This document shows positions 50,801 to 60,367 of a stretch of 64,000 nucleotides of DNA, piece by piece. Within the stretch, counting starts at the first letter, position 1; each line of letters starts with the position of its first letter. The DNA is from Diplonema japonicum (taxonomy: Eukaryota; Euglenozoa; Diplonemea; Diplonemida; Diplonemidae), in contig OZ025744.1 in NCBI GenBank assembly GCA_964019335.1, forward strand, positions 124,001 through 188,000, given 5' to 3'. The translations under genes and the position numbers were made by a program. The notes beneath the pieces are model-generated. The model saw only the letters and a list, made by a program, of their open reading frames with translations, searched no databases and had not been told where the DNA came from.

Positions 50801-53256
50801 TCCTTCGTCTTCAAGATCGGTGAACTCACGAACGTGTGGGTCTTCGATGATTTTCGTCTGTCGTCACTGACAGTCGGAATGTCGTTCGACGGGTTACAAA
50901 CAATGTCATCGTCGCACACTGCACAGAAATCTTCTGAAAAATCCCGAAGGAGAAGGTACAGAGTTGGGTAGAAGATGCTGCTCTTGCTTTGCGTCTCGTG
51001 CAGACCTTCCTGACCCAACACGGCAACAGACGGCGGTGTCTGTGATATCACATGCGCCATGTTGTTCGTGGACGTAGTAAGGTACCAACCGTGACACGAC
51101 GCTGAGACGTTAAGTGAAACCCTGCCTACAAGGTCAATCCGCGCGTGGAGAAGCTCACCACCAGAGGCCCTCCAAGGGGTTACGTAAGGATCCTTGTTGA
51201 CACCCTGAACAACCCCGTTGCCAACTAGCGACTCGATGGAGGCGAGCTCATCCTCGCAACAGCTTTGTGTGATGAATGAGGTGGCCCGTCGTGTTCTTGA
51301 CGCGACTCTGCTCAGGAGCTCAATGTCGAACTTCTGCCAGACCATCGCGAATATGACCCGCTGCACTTTGGCCATCTTGTCAACGCAGAGTTTCATGCTT
51401 TTGGTGAAGCGATGGTGGTGGTTGTGGTACGACTTCGATCCGCTGCGCTGCCGAAGGTACGCTGCTGGAGTGTCGCCGAGCATCTGCAGCTTTGCGGAAC
51501 GGGGTTTCGAGAACCTCTTGAAGTCCTCGTCGTCCTCGTCCGATGCACACTCGATCTCCCAATCCAGCAGCTCCTGCCGTTTTTTCCGTTCCGTCTTCGG
51601 GACCCTCTCTGGTTCCTCCCTTTCGTCCAGCCCCGTTATGAACTTACTGAACTTCTGGTATGCATCGTGCAAAGACTGTTTTGTGTTAAAAACATCGGCC
51701 ACCCTGCTCCCGTTCCTGGAGTGCTGCACGGAAGAATGCTTCTCCTTCCATTTCTTGAGATCTTCCGCACGTTCTTCTTTATTAACGTCTTCCGTCTCCT
51801 CCCGCTGTACTTGGGAGTAAAGCGCGGCAGTGATCTCGCACGGTGCGAGGAGCCGGAGGTCGCCGGTCACATCGAGAAGGGCAGGGGGGGGGCGAAGCTT
51901 TTTCTGAACAACCTTCACAACAGGTTGCTTCTGAATCATTGACGGACAGCGATCCTTCCGGATAAACGGAGAACACGGTGTCCGAGGTTGGAACCTCGGA
52001 GAGACTGGGTTGGAGTGCCCTTCAGAAGCGGTGTCGAGGAAGAGTGTGTTGCACTGAATTATGTTCTTCCTCGCGTCCTCGGACAAGGTCGGTTTCACAA
52101 ACATGGTCCGAGCGGTGTCTTTGTTTTTCTGCTCAGAAGCAAGCGAGTCAGCATCGAAAAGAGCCTCACTAAGCAGTGTTAAAGGCGTACCGGCGATCGC
52201 TTGGACGGGATCGTCCTTGTTAATATGCTGCAAGGACATCCTCGCGGTCGACGCGCGTTTTCTCAAAACGGACGTCACAGCACTTTTACGAGACGGGCTT
52301 TTCGTTAACGGTTCCGACGATATCAACGTCTGCCAAGCACGGGACACAGCACCTTCAGGCGTCTCCTCAGCACTCCCGGTATGGTTTGCAAACGCTTCGA
52401 TTATAATACGCAACTCCTTCAACAGGACATTGTGAAGCTGTTGTGAGCACACAGCGGGTGATTGTAGATAATCCCGATCTAAGAATAAATACGCCCGGCA
52501 CAGCCCAGCTCGAACTGCGTCAAGCCCCGCCGACGAATCTATACTTCGTGAGGATGTTGAACCGGACATCAGTGTGGGGAAGCCGAGGGTCAAAACGATC
52601 GAGATATGATTGACAACGTGTCGTACAGACCAAACGGACGACGAGAATGTGTTGTCATCCACCTCTGAAAGCGTGTAGGCGGGTTGCTCTTGCAGGTAGT
52701 TGTCGGTGTCGTCCGACAGTGTCACAACGTCCTCGCTTGTGAGAACGGTGGTGTCATCGTGAAGCCGGTACTGTCTCCAGAAAAGGTCTGGGACTTTGCT
52801 CCATATGTCGACGGATAGACCGCCGACCTCTGCGAGGCCCATTACGCTGGCTCGGTCTGTTCTCCGTTGCCTTCGATGCTGGTGGGTTTTGTTCAGATTC
52901 ATAGTGACGAAATGCGATTCGTCCTGGTTCAGCTCGTGGAGTCTTTGTTGTTGCACCAACAACGCGTTTACCCTGTCTTGTGACGATACGCCACCTGTTA
53001 GAAGGCTCATGTTGAGAATTGACACAAATTTGACGGGGCGGCTGAAGTGGGTGGTCAGAAGTATTGAAGCCTCTGTTTCCCCGGATGTGTTGTTTTGCTG
53101 AAATATCACGTCCTGGGTGCGGAACCACTCCAGGTACCTGTTGCAGGTCTCGATGTATAAAAGGTACAGGTTCTCATCGTTGTCCATGCATTTCGCCAGC
53201 TTCCAGGAATCTCCTTCTTTCTCCCAGCTGAATTGTGTGGTGAGAAACGAACCCAT
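47890..53256 (-). CDS. Large armadillo/HEAT-like repeat protein of unknown function
   Basis: A single 1,788-residue ORF without introns. The N-terminal part has a WKLAKCMDNDENLYLLYIE segment and long Ser/Asp-rich, low-complexity linkers (about 300-1050, with phosphorylation-like SSDDSDSEEG and basic patches). The C-terminal 700 residues are alpha-helical with armadillo-like units (VRRKLLLKGNLLALWSLLQG, RTEAANCLRVLV, GVITPLVTLLGSTDASIQVS). ARM proteins are usually scaffolds. No specific orthologue was recognised. An out-of-frame ATGATG 10 nt upstream of the start could initiate an overlapping uORF. An acceptor-like TTGAACATTCTTCAG lies 37 nt before the ATG. Confidence 0.75.
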   Translation of the reverse strand: MGSFLTTQFSWEKEGDSWKLAKCMDNDENLYLLYIETCNRYLEWFRTQDVIFQQNNTSGETEASILLTTHFSRPVKFVSILNMSLLTGGVSSQDRVNALLVQQQRLHELNQDESHFVTMNLNKTHQHRRQRRTDRASVMGLAEVGGLSVDIWSKVPDLFWRQYRLHDDTTVLTSEDVVTLSDDTDNYLQEQPAYTLSEVDDNTFSSSVWSVRHVVNHISIVLTLGFPTLMSGSTSSRSIDSSAGLDAVRAGLCRAYLFLDRDYLQSPAVCSQQLHNVLLKELRIIIEAFANHTGSAEETPEGAVSRAWQTLISSEPLTKSPSRKSAVTSVLRKRASTARMSLQHINKDDPVQAIAGTPLTLLSEALFDADSLASEQKNKDTARTMFVKPTLSEDARKNIIQCNTLFLDTASEGHSNPVSPRFQPRTPCSPFIRKDRCPSMIQKQPVVKVVQKKLRPPPALLDVTGDLRLLAPCEITAALYSQVQREETEDVNKEERAEDLKKWKEKHSSVQHSRNGSRVADVFNTKQSLHDAYQKFSKFITGLDEREEPERVPKTERKKRQELLDWEIECASDEDDEDFKRFSKPRSAKLQMLGDTPAAYLRQRSGSKSYHNHHHRFTKSMKLCVDKMAKVQRVIFAMVWQKFDIELLSRVASRTRRATSFITQSCCEDELASIESLVGNGVVQGVNKDPYVTPWRASGGELLHARIDLVGRVSLNVSASCHGWYLTTSTNNMAHVISQTPPSVAVLGQEGLHETQSKSSIFYPTLYLLLRDFSEDFCAVCDDDIVCNPSNDIPTVSDDRRKSSKTHTFVSSPILKTKDVSNVFNGANSAFDDEAKVCVVSPKREDRGKKTGGPRAGGFGERERKRKEMVQALRKHRATPLPCSSDMESSDDSDSEEGLSILLHGPKRTNALTRSTNIDNTNPGSTEERVLTPLIARPADRILQKPKFRKSMAFRFAREPGDTSSSEGSDSRETVNTLLRRSVLSCRDWNLCRDNNRLAHHMSSDLLTLGDPADSTEHTGKHSMFMVSKQAVQNKDDAFQFIAPPRPMSTKIGGSIAPQWLSFLHPETRPARMLFALRSILECDLAIPANQAALYKANAFYLLANITARRADYRLRICAATILLSVCQNPRVVKLMFTSVSTQLRDALISTCVQTDRSKGSAARGNMSKMAREAVVSPRIQSPETDLLDSHQKLQALLSFTLASMGLSAGRSRLYLWKLDVGSCAIELLAKPQPETLTTGLLHLVRSLFLKKQFKSRKLNPQMASTVVKLLSVQRSVAELQALGGVMCSLRMHEKFIADASEQGVVPLLVNHLNELASSLGSSRFSTADKLRSTVRQVAVTPTFKHAATRGKQNEKMGPQTRAYLILLSSMEIVLRYTGNAKHLAMETLVSFVQTQKAIARFFLGISNKWVGGVLCSFTPLSLSMLETEDSDTFCEWQLTLILFVTLTGIVSGLASWSTEYKEFLHNEEYIDLMCGILSAERPAEKGMDGYSPKLGLLVSRVKVMAAEFFSHTARVPHILDTRLDTFLVELRKGCYTPVCGLLCRVLTHMALQNTDVRRKLLLKGNLLALWSLLQGHESAVRTEAANCLRVLVCPADLYSVESRLACDEMAESFLSILHDKFSVLVLLLDPNHSVNKLVDSPWCRVAQTALCELIAGITHYQAAQALLQTENLLEILMELVRVPKIEVGLLCAVTHCLWLASEVMPSEVIAANAIPVLAEKLGTTTEADRNIVSMLRTLVSARENCHQICIASGVITPLVTLLGSTDASIQVSVASTLATIRRSQQVK

Positions 53257-53650
53257 TAATCATCATTTTTTTTATTCTTTTTTTTTTTATCCCTGAAGAA
53301 TGTTCAAAGAAAAATCAAAAAAATGTATAAATAAGTTTTTTTTTTTTTTTTTTTTTTTTAAATTTCACTTAGTGATAGAAACGTGGGGGGACATACGGGA
53401 GAGTTTTTTTTTCTTTTTTTTTAACTGAAGACGGGAGAGGGGGAAGGGGGGGGGAATACAGGAAAAAAAAAAATATAAAAACGAAGTGAAAGAAAAAAAT
53501 GGAAAAAAAAGGGGGGGGTTAGGCTTTTTTTTTCTTTGGAATTTGAAAAAAAAAAAAATGACAAAAAAAAAAAAAAATGATGTGGGAAAAAAAAAAGGAA
53601 CACGAGAGGAATTAAATAAATGAATAAAAAAAAAAAAAAAAACGGAAAAT
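53257..53650. promoter_or_regulatory. Spacer with candidate splice acceptor
   Basis: T and A runs; on the minus strand GAACATTCTTCAG ends at 53293, 37 nt before the start of the armadillo gene. Confidence 0.45.
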
Positions 53651-55195
53651 TTACCACCTGCCTCCCCACTTGCCGCCGCCACCACCGCCCCAGCCGCCGC
53701 CACCACCCTTGAACCAAGATCGCTTACTGTCTCTACGGGAGTTTTCGCCGTGCGACTTCCACGCGAGGTCAGGCAGCCACTCGGGGATGGCGAACTGGGA
53801 GGCGGTGAGGAGTTCGTGCAGCTCATTGGCGTACTTTCGCTCAGTACCCTTGGGGTTGAAGAATGTAATGGCACGGCCCTTGCGCCCAGCTCTGCCGGTT
53901 CGGCCCACTCGGTGCACCCAAATTTCACAGCCTGAAACAGGGAAGTCATAGTTGATGACAACACCAACACCATCAATGTCAAGGCCCCTGGCAGCTACGT
54001 CAGTGGCAACCACAACACGAGCCTTGCCGGATTTGAACAAATTGAGTGCCTTTAAACGTTCGTTTTGGTCCAGATCGCCGTGGATGGACGTGGAGGTGAT
54101 CCCGCACCTTCTCACCATTTTAGCGATGCCGTCGCAGTCCCTCTTTTTGTTCGTGAAGACGAGGATCGACTCCTCGTTTTCCGTGCACTTTGCAAGCTCC
54201 TTTGCAAGAAGAGCCTCCTTCTCCCAATCGTCGGTTGCAATGAACGTCTGATCGACATCCTTGTTCGCCCGCAGCCCGTCCCCACCAACCTGAACGTGAA
54301 CAGCGTTTGTCAAGAACTTCCTGGCAATCTTTTGAATCGCCTTGGGCCATGTTGCGGTGAACATCAGAGTCTGGTGTTCCTCAGGGAGCATGTCCATAAG
54401 CGCGGTAATAGCGGGTTCAAAACCCATGTCGAGCATTTGATCGGCCTCATCGAGAACCGCGTACTTAATGGCCTTCAGGTGGGTCACAGGAGGGTTGTCA
54501 AGAGCGAGCAAATCGGTAATCCTCCCGGGGGTGGCCACAACGATGTGGCTTCCCCTGCGAAGTTCCCTGATCTGCTTACCAGACGGGACACCTCCGAAGA
54601 CCGACACTGACACGATCTTTGAAGGGTTCCCGAATTTAACAGATTCCTCGTGGATTTGAAGAGCGAGCTCTCTTGTGGGTGCGAGGACCATTGCAAGGGG
54701 CGGGGCACCCATTTGGATTCTTGGCTGGCGGGGGTCGGCGGGCATTGTCTTAAGAATCATGGCGTAGGCTGGGATGAGGAAACCCAGTGTTTTCCCGCTT
54801 CCTGTTTTTGCAACTGCGATGACGTCCTTGCCTGTGAGAGCAACAGGCCAGCATACTGACTGGATGCAGGAAGGCTTGGTGAACCCAGCGGATGTGAAGG
54901 CTCTTGTCATTGTCTTTGAAGTGTACTTCTCAATGTCGTTGAAGGACTGCATCACCCCGGGCATCTCGCCGTCGATGATCTTGATGCTGTGCTCCTCCAG
55001 GTATTTCTCCTGCGTCATCGGGGGCGCGTCCTTCTTCTTCGCGTCCTTCTCCGGCTCGGTTTCGTCCTCCCTCTTTCTCTTCGAATCCTTCTTTTCCTTC
55101 TTTTCTTTCTTTTCCTTCTTCTCGCCGCTCTTCACCTTCTTCACCTTCATCGGCGGCTCCGTGGGCGCCATGGCAGGGGAGTTGCTGAGACACAT
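53651..55195 (-). CDS. DEAD-box RNA helicase, DDX5/Dbp2 type
   Basis: All helicase motifs are present in order: Q motif (GFTKPSCIQSVCWP), motif I (AKTGSGKT), Ia (PTREL), Ib (ATPGR), II (DEAD), III (TAT in place of SAT), IV (ILVFTNKK), V (ATDVAARGLD) and VI (HRVGRTGRAG). The N-terminus is Lys/Glu-rich (like a nuclear localisation region) and the C-terminus is a Gly/Trp-rich RNA-binding tail (GGGGGWGGGG). Such helicases remodel RNA in ribosome biogenesis, splicing or decay. Two starts are possible: ATG 55195 and ATG 55171 (MAPTEPP); the second follows a CTCAG acceptor-like site and has the better context, so I prefer it. No introns. Confidence 0.95.
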   Translation of the reverse strand: MCLSNSPAMAPTEPPMKVKKVKSGEKKEKKEKKEKKDSKRKREDETEPEKDAKKKDAPPMTQEKYLEEHSIKIIDGEMPGVMQSFNDIEKYTSKTMTRAFTSAGFTKPSCIQSVCWPVALTGKDVIAVAKTGSGKTLGFLIPAYAMILKTMPADPRQPRIQMGAPPLAMVLAPTRELALQIHEESVKFGNPSKIVSVSVFGGVPSGKQIRELRRGSHIVVATPGRITDLLALDNPPVTHLKAIKYAVLDEADQMLDMGFEPAITALMDMLPEEHQTLMFTATWPKAIQKIARKFLTNAVHVQVGGDGLRANKDVDQTFIATDDWEKEALLAKELAKCTENEESILVFTNKKRDCDGIAKMVRRCGITSTSIHGDLDQNERLKALNLFKSGKARVVVATDVAARGLDIDGVGVVINYDFPVSGCEIWVHRVGRTGRAGRKGRAITFFNPKGTERKYANELHELLTASQFAIPEWLPDLAWKSHGENSRRDSKRSWFKGGGGGWGGGGGGKWGGRW

Positions 55196-55391
55196 ACTGA
55201 GTGTATCTTTTTTTTTTTTAAAAGGTGTGTATCTGTATAATACAGTGATGACCTATGTGAAGTTTTAAGCATTTTTTATTGTACAACAGGGGGGGGGAAG
55301 ATTGTTACAAAAAAAAGGTAGGGGGGAGGGGCTAGGGAAAAGAGCGTTTTCTTTTTTTAATTTCCTTCTTTTTTTTTTTTTCTTTTTCCCC

Positions 55392-56792
55392 CTACTCCAA
55401 ATCCCCGCATCCCTCTATGTCCGACGCTTCAAAATCATCGACTTGATCCACACCAAAACGGGGGGGTGTATAAGTAGACCCTGCACATGGCCTGGATGAA
55501 GTGTTGACGATGGTAGGCTGCGTGTACCACTCGGGGGTGATGGACGTGATGCGAAACACAGCCCGCGCGGTCCAAGTGCTAGCGTCAAGGTCGTCTAAAG
55601 AACAGAAGATGGTATACCCCCAAGAGTGGGCTTCATCACCGACCGTAGAGGTGGTCCTGTTGAAGTTCGCGAACATCACACTACCGGGCGCCTCGAGAAA
55701 CAGTGTGCAGGAGATGTTGTAGGAATCGGCAGCTTTTTCATAAGACAGTTTAAGGCACACGTCACGGTCGCCGTTGGTATCGCATGACAATTTCCAAGTC
55801 TTACCGAAGAGAAGTCGTGGGATGCTCTCCATGAATTTTGCCTTTCGCAACCCGTCTTGTGTGATGCCTGTTAATGTTAAACACTCGCAGCGAAGTCCTT
55901 CGACAGGCTGTGGGGTCGCGGTGCTGCACACCGAGCGGTACGCATCCAACAAAATATCCTTGCACCCTGCCGAGAACGGGTACAAATCTTCACGTTGGAC
56001 CATTTCAAGCTCCAGCGGTGTCATGAGGTGGAACCGAACCTGTGCGAACAGCGCTTCTGCGTGCTTCCCCCTTGGGTACGATGGCATTGCAGACGAAGTT
56101 GCTTGCTGGCATTCCGCACAGATATTATTATTACTCTGTGCTGTTTTCCCACTGGGTTCCCGTCCTTCCCGTATCCATTGGCAGACTGCTTGGAAAACAG
56201 TCATCTCGGAGGAAACCAAAATCTTCTCAGACGAGATTAACTCAAGGAAGACGTTGAAGGACAGTGCGGTTACACGGCACTGGACTACAATGTCCTGGAA
56301 GTTCATGAAGATTTGATGCATTAAAAGATACCGCATGTTTGGGTACGGTGCGAGAAGTTCGACCGTCTCGCAAAGACCCGTCACGGGTGTGTTGTTGCAA
56401 AGAAGCTGTGCAAGGATCACGCGAAGGCTCGACACTTGGTACTTATCAGCCAGGGCGTACAGAGTCGCCTTCTTCACCGTTTCCTTGCACTGTACTTCGT
56501 GGTTGTAAATGTACTTTAGAAAATCTTCGAAACAGCTGGGGTCTTCTTCTAAGGATATTTCGCTGCGGTGTCCTTCGTCCCACCCTTTCCCGAGCATTGC
56601 CTGGAACACGGGGGAGCATACTGCGAGGACGACCCTGTGGGCGGAGAAGACCCTCCCGCCAACCCGCAGCCGGACGTCGCTGAAGGTGTTCGGTTCGTTG
56701 AAGACCTTGCTCAGGTTCAGTAAGCACGAGTGCTTCGTGGGGTCCTCTTGCCTCACAGCGACCATGGCCCGGTGTTGGCCGTCATCGTCCAT
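55392..56792 (-). CDS. BTB-BACK domain protein
   Basis: The 466-residue protein has a BTB/POZ domain at about 30-135 (FSDVRLRVGGRVFSAHRVVL, AVCSPVFQAMLG) followed by a BACK-like helical region with TVFQAVCQWIREGREP (about 215-232). The C-terminal 150 residues form a beta-rich region (GKTWKLSCDTNGDRDVCLKL) that might be TRAF/MATH-like; this part is not certain. BTB-BACK proteins commonly act as substrate adaptors of cullin-3 ubiquitin ligases. The gene starts 78 bp after the LRR gene stop; a pyrimidine tract ending GTTACCACAG lies 21 nt upstream of the ATG. Confidence 0.85.
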   Translation of the reverse strand: MDDDGQHRAMVAVRQEDPTKHSCLLNLSKVFNEPNTFSDVRLRVGGRVFSAHRVVLAVCSPVFQAMLGKGWDEGHRSEISLEEDPSCFEDFLKYIYNHEVQCKETVKKATLYALADKYQVSSLRVILAQLLCNNTPVTGLCETVELLAPYPNMRYLLMHQIFMNFQDIVVQCRVTALSFNVFLELISSEKILVSSEMTVFQAVCQWIREGREPSGKTAQSNNNICAECQQATSSAMPSYPRGKHAEALFAQVRFHLMTPLELEMVQREDLYPFSAGCKDILLDAYRSVCSTATPQPVEGLRCECLTLTGITQDGLRKAKFMESIPRLLFGKTWKLSCDTNGDRDVCLKLSYEKAADSYNISCTLFLEAPGSVMFANFNRTTSTVGDEAHSWGYTIFCSLDDLDASTWTARAVFRITSITPEWYTQPTIVNTSSRPCAGSTYTPPRFGVDQVDDFEASDIEGCGDLE

Positions 56793-56812
56793 CGCATTGC
56801 GAACCCCGTCCC

Positions 56813-56870
56813 CTGTGGTAACAAAAAATAAAATTTTGTTGTTTGTTTTAAAAAGAAATGAGAAATATCC
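56813..56870 (-). promoter_or_regulatory. Candidate trans-splice acceptor in a 78-bp gene gap
   Basis: TTTCTCATTTC and TTTTATTTTTTGTTACCACAG occupy the gap between the LRR stop (56871) and the BTB start (56792). Joining this gap as a cis-intron of one fused gene runs into a stop, so separate mRNAs are more likely. Confidence 0.6.
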
Positions 56871-57857
56871 TCACAGAGACTCCTCCAAAAGCTGCGGAGG
56901 GACGGCACATCGCAGCGCGGCGGGGATCTCCCCAGGGAGCGACAGCTCTACCAAACCATCGCACCGATACAAAAAATCATCTCCAATCGACTCTACACCC
57001 ACCAACGGCGTGAGGTCGATGGAAGCCACAGTCGTGCAGCCTTCGAGAAACCCGTGCCCGATGGTCTTAACAGACCGCAGAGCGGAGACACAACACGAAG
57101 GAAGGTAAACATTCTCCGCGAGGAACGCTTCCCCGATGTGAGCGAGGTTGGACAACGGGGACAAATCGATCTTCGTCAAGCTGGTGTTGTACAGGAAACA
57201 ACGACCGACGGACCGAACGGAAGAAAAAGGAGACAGGTCAACACTCGTGAGGAAGGTACAGGACGATAAGAAGCAATGGCTGATCAGAGTCAGATGAGAA
57301 AAGCTTGTGAGGTCAACCGAGCGAAGAAGCTCGCATCCACATAAGAAGTACTCCCCGAGAGAAGTGACAGAGTCCATGGACCCAAACGACACTGATCGGA
57401 GAGATTTTGCATCCATTAGAAAATTTTCAAGTGAGGTGACTGTTCCTTGTGAATCCAAAACGTGTAGGTACTGTACGGCACCAGGGATCTCAGCGGCTGT
57501 TAGAATCAAGGTTCCGTTTGGAAGTGTCATTGTTGAGGCGTCGATCACCAGAGTGAACCCCTCAGGGTCACGTGAGGCGTGTTCGCTGATTTCCTCGAAG
57601 CGTTGCGAAAGCTCGTCATTGGAGTGTACTTTGATAATGGTGCCTTCTTCCGCGGTGACCTCGTCCCCGCAGACGACGCCTGTGTCCTTGACCATGGTGG
57701 TGTCACCCCTCTTCCACTCGACTCCTTCGTGGGATAGCCTCACCCTGCCCCAGTCCAGGGTCTCTTTGTACAATTCGCTTACCTTTTCATCGCCTCCTAT
57801 TTCAACACATCGGGTTTCTTTTGTTGCCTTGTTCTTTATGAACAGTGTTGTGGACAT
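56871..57857 (-). CDS. BspA-type leucine-rich repeat protein with possible ubiquitin-like N-terminus
   Basis: The 328-residue protein begins with a beta-rich segment of about 75 residues that could be ubiquitin-like (TLFIKNKATKETRCVEIGG). From about residue 120 it has repeats of 22-23 residues of the BspA/TpLRR class: SVDLTSFSHLTLISHCFLSS, SVDLSPFSSVRSVGRCFLYN, KIDLSPLSNLAHIGEAFLAE. Cytosolic repeats with the DLSPLSNV wording are frequent in kinetoplastid-type genomes, which fits the proposed affiliation. The start is ATG 57857; an ATG 8 nt upstream opens an overlapping uORF. An excellent acceptor-like site (CAACCTTTCTTTTCTAG) ends at 57895. Confidence 0.78.
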   Translation of the reverse strand: MSTTLFIKNKATKETRCVEIGGDEKVSELYKETLDWGRVRLSHEGVEWKRGDTTMVKDTGVVCGDEVTAEEGTIIKVHSNDELSQRFEEISEHASRDPEGFTLVIDASTMTLPNGTLILTAAEIPGAVQYLHVLDSQGTVTSLENFLMDAKSLRSVSFGSMDSVTSLGEYFLCGCELLRSVDLTSFSHLTLISHCFLSSCTFLTSVDLSPFSSVRSVGRCFLYNTSLTKIDLSPLSNLAHIGEAFLAENVYLPSCCVSALRSVKTIGHGFLEGCTTVASIDLTPLVGVESIGDDFLYRCDGLVELSLPGEIPAALRCAVPPQLLEESL

Positions 57858-57894
57858 TTTTGCATTTTTTTTCTTCTTTTTTTTTTTGTTTTCC

Positions 57895-57960
57895 CTAGAA
57901 AAGAAAGGTTGGGGGTATAAAAAAAAAAAGAAATAAAAAGAATAATAATAAAAAGAAAAC
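57895..57960 (-). promoter_or_regulatory. Candidate trans-splice acceptor of the LRR gene
   Basis: A continuous pyrimidine-rich stretch of about 60 nt ends in TTTCTTTTCTAG, 38 nt upstream of the start codon. Confidence 0.55.
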
Positions 57961-58057
57961 CCTTTCTTTTTCAATAGCACTTCATTTTTTTGAGGTTAGA
58001 TTATTATTAATGTGCAAATAAGGGAATGAAGGAGGGGGTGGCAAAAAAGGACAAGTC

Positions 58058-58119
<62 letters not shown>

Positions 58120-58128
58120 CCCCAATTC

Positions 58129-59601
58129 TCAATCGTTCAAATTCTGGAGTTCTTCAAAAAGGTTTCTAGACTTGGCGGGAGCGCGGCCGCCCGAGGCAGC
58201 ATTGCCGTTTGTGTTGCCCCTCGACTTGGATTTTTTGTTTTTCTTCTTTTTCCCGCCGGACGGCTCCTGCTTCGGCTGCTTCTCATCTTCTCCCTCTTCA
58301 TCACCTTTGTCCCACTCATCCTCCAACTCCTGCACATCAGTCACGATATCCCTTTTAAAATCCGCCGGTTTCTGTTTGCTCGACGATGTGACGGGCAACA
58401 ACCCCACCGCACCCTGTTCGCAAGGTATGACCAAACCGTTGCTGTCTTCGGTGAAACAGGCGTTGAAATTGGGGACTTCGGCTTTCAAGATGCCCCAAGC
58501 TTGCTTCTGAGGGACCGCCTTCAAATATTTCTGAAGCGACGCGAATCTCTCGCAGATGGTTTGGAGAAGCGTGACGTTGACCTCGCGGGCAGCTCCGTTC
58601 GTGAGGGGGTTCACAACCCTTTTGACAAATCTTTCTGTAGAAAGTTGCAGGAGATGGTAATTCTCGCAGACGTGCGTGATGAGCGGATTGTAAATGGAGC
58701 AAAGATAGTCTAGTGCTCTGTCGACGTGGCCAAGGAGGTCTTTGTACTCAGGGAAATATCCGCCAAATTCCGGAGACTCACCACGCAGAGAGATGTACAG
58801 CAACCTCGGGCCCGTAGCACGCCCGTCTCCTGACATGTATGACAGGGAGACGTACGCTGGAGACTTGATCTTCACCCTGCGGAACTGTGCATCGCACACT
58901 ACATATCCTTCTTCTTGTTTCGGGTCGATTCCCGAGGCGGACAGTACGCAGCTTTCCAGATCTTTGAGTGGGGTTGGTTCTGTGAACAGCCAGTTTTGCT
59001 TTTTCGCGATTTTGATGTGGTCTCTCTCCGTGAAACATGACAGGCTGCGGGTCCCGTGCAGAACCAGGCGTTGTTGTTTCACCTCGCAGACGATCCTGTG
59101 CCGCGGGTCTAACATTTCGAACATGTAGCATATGGTTTTGTCGTTTGGTAAGGCGTACCCTTGTGCTTCCCAGATTTCCCAGAAGATATCTTTGAAGAGA
59201 AGTCCGTTGACTAGTCCGCCTGAACCGTCTGGGAGGGATGACGAAGCGACGTGCCATGTGCCGGAGTAGTGGTAGAGTGTTGCGATGGAGCCGTCTAGTT
59301 TTTTGTAAACGCGGGAGGTTTTCCAGTCCACTTTTGCGGCTTCTTTTTCCTTGTAGTTGAAGAATTTTGCGTAGGGGTAGCACGCCACTGCCCAGGAGTT
59401 GTCCTCGTCGAGAACGATGCCGCGGCACTCCTGGCTCACGGTGTGCTTCATGTTGCTTTTGTTTTGGATGTAGCGAAGGCACACGAGGTTGTTGTGGTCC
59501 TTGTGGCGCTTCATCTTCAGCTTGTACCGATCCACGACAGATTTTAATCCGTCGCGCCTGAGCTGCTTCTGCACTTCCAGGGGGTTTTGTTGGGCAGCCA
59601 T
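58129..59601 (-). CDS. T4 Rnl1-like RNA ligase
   Basis: The 490-residue protein has the nucleotidyltransferase motifs of ATP-dependent RNA ligases: motif I KKLDGS with Lys101 as the adenylated residue, ECRGIVLDE before it, motif III/IIIa in CYMFEMLDPRHRIV (158-171), motif IV EEGYVV (230-235) and motif V VKIKSP (243-248). Architecture is closest to the T4 Rnl1 group. The C-terminus is a Lys/Glu-rich, probably disordered tail with a KKKKNKKSKSR patch that could be a nuclear signal. Possible roles are tRNA splicing or repair or organelle RNA processing. An A-rich stretch of about 30 nt precedes the ATG; the upstream polyLys extension of the frame is untranslated leader. Confidence 0.85.
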   Translation of the reverse strand: MAAQQNPLEVQKQLRRDGLKSVVDRYKLKMKRHKDHNNLVCLRYIQNKSNMKHTVSQECRGIVLDEDNSWAVACYPYAKFFNYKEKEAAKVDWKTSRVYKKLDGSIATLYHYSGTWHVASSSLPDGSGGLVNGLLFKDIFWEIWEAQGYALPNDKTICYMFEMLDPRHRIVCEVKQQRLVLHGTRSLSCFTERDHIKIAKKQNWLFTEPTPLKDLESCVLSASGIDPKQEEGYVVCDAQFRRVKIKSPAYVSLSYMSGDGRATGPRLLYISLRGESPEFGGYFPEYKDLLGHVDRALDYLCSIYNPLITHVCENYHLLQLSTERFVKRVVNPLTNGAAREVNVTLLQTICERFASLQKYLKAVPQKQAWGILKAEVPNFNACFTEDSNGLVIPCEQGAVGLLPVTSSSKQKPADFKRDIVTDVQELEDEWDKGDEEGEDEKQPKQEPSGGKKKKNKKSKSRGNTNGNAASGGRAPAKSRNLFEELQNLND

Positions 59602-59634
<33 letters not shown>

Positions 59635-59937
59635 CGAAGCTGTCTTTTTTTTTTTTTTTTTTGCGGCGACGAAAAAAGAAAGGAAAAAAAAGAAAAAAAA
59701 AAAAGTTCCCAAGAAGGTAGCGAGCATCGGGTTCAAGGATGTAACCATGTGTCGTGCAAAAATTCTTTTCGATGGTTACAACAAAGGAAATACCCTTCTC
59801 TAGACGGAGTTAAGAGCGTTTTCATAAAGTTCGTAAAGCCGCCGCGGGAAGGGGCTCGCGATTGAGTACGTGTGGAGCAAAAGAAGAAGAAAGACGGGGG
59901 AGGGGGGGAAAAAAAAACAAACGAAAAGAACAGCCAC

Positions 59938-59970
<33 letters not shown>

Positions 59971-60297
59971 CTCTGTATTCTTCTCCTGTTTCTTACAAAT
60001 ATTGCGCATTCCCCCCCCTTCCCATCTTTTTTTTTTAATAATTCTTTTCAAGAAATTATTTCTTTTTTTTTTTCCTTTTCAATGTGCGAATGGGAAAAAA
60101 AAAAGTTTTTATATATAAAGGGAGGGAATAAACAAAAAAAAGGGTGTTTAAAAAAAAAATTCTTTTTGAGTATTTTCTCCGCCTTTTTTTCTTAAACGAT
60201 TATGGTGGGGGGGAAAAAAATGGTCTTTTTTTTTCCCCCCCATTTTTCTTTCCTTCTGGAAAAAAAAAAAACGAGGAGAGAACAAGCAAAAAAAAAG

Positions 60298-60345
<48 letters not shown>

Positions 60346-60367
60346 AAAACAAAAAAAATTTATATTG
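59602..60367. other. Low-complexity spacer
   Basis: A and T runs; no coding region. It contains the leader of the RNA ligase gene and the 3' flank of the beta-oxidation enzyme gene. Confidence 0.55.

Noticed and set aside
56793-56870. LRR and BTB genes as one fused gene joined by an intron
   Set aside because: Joining the only donor-like GTGAGG to the CACAG acceptor brings a stop codon into frame, so two mRNAs are more likely.
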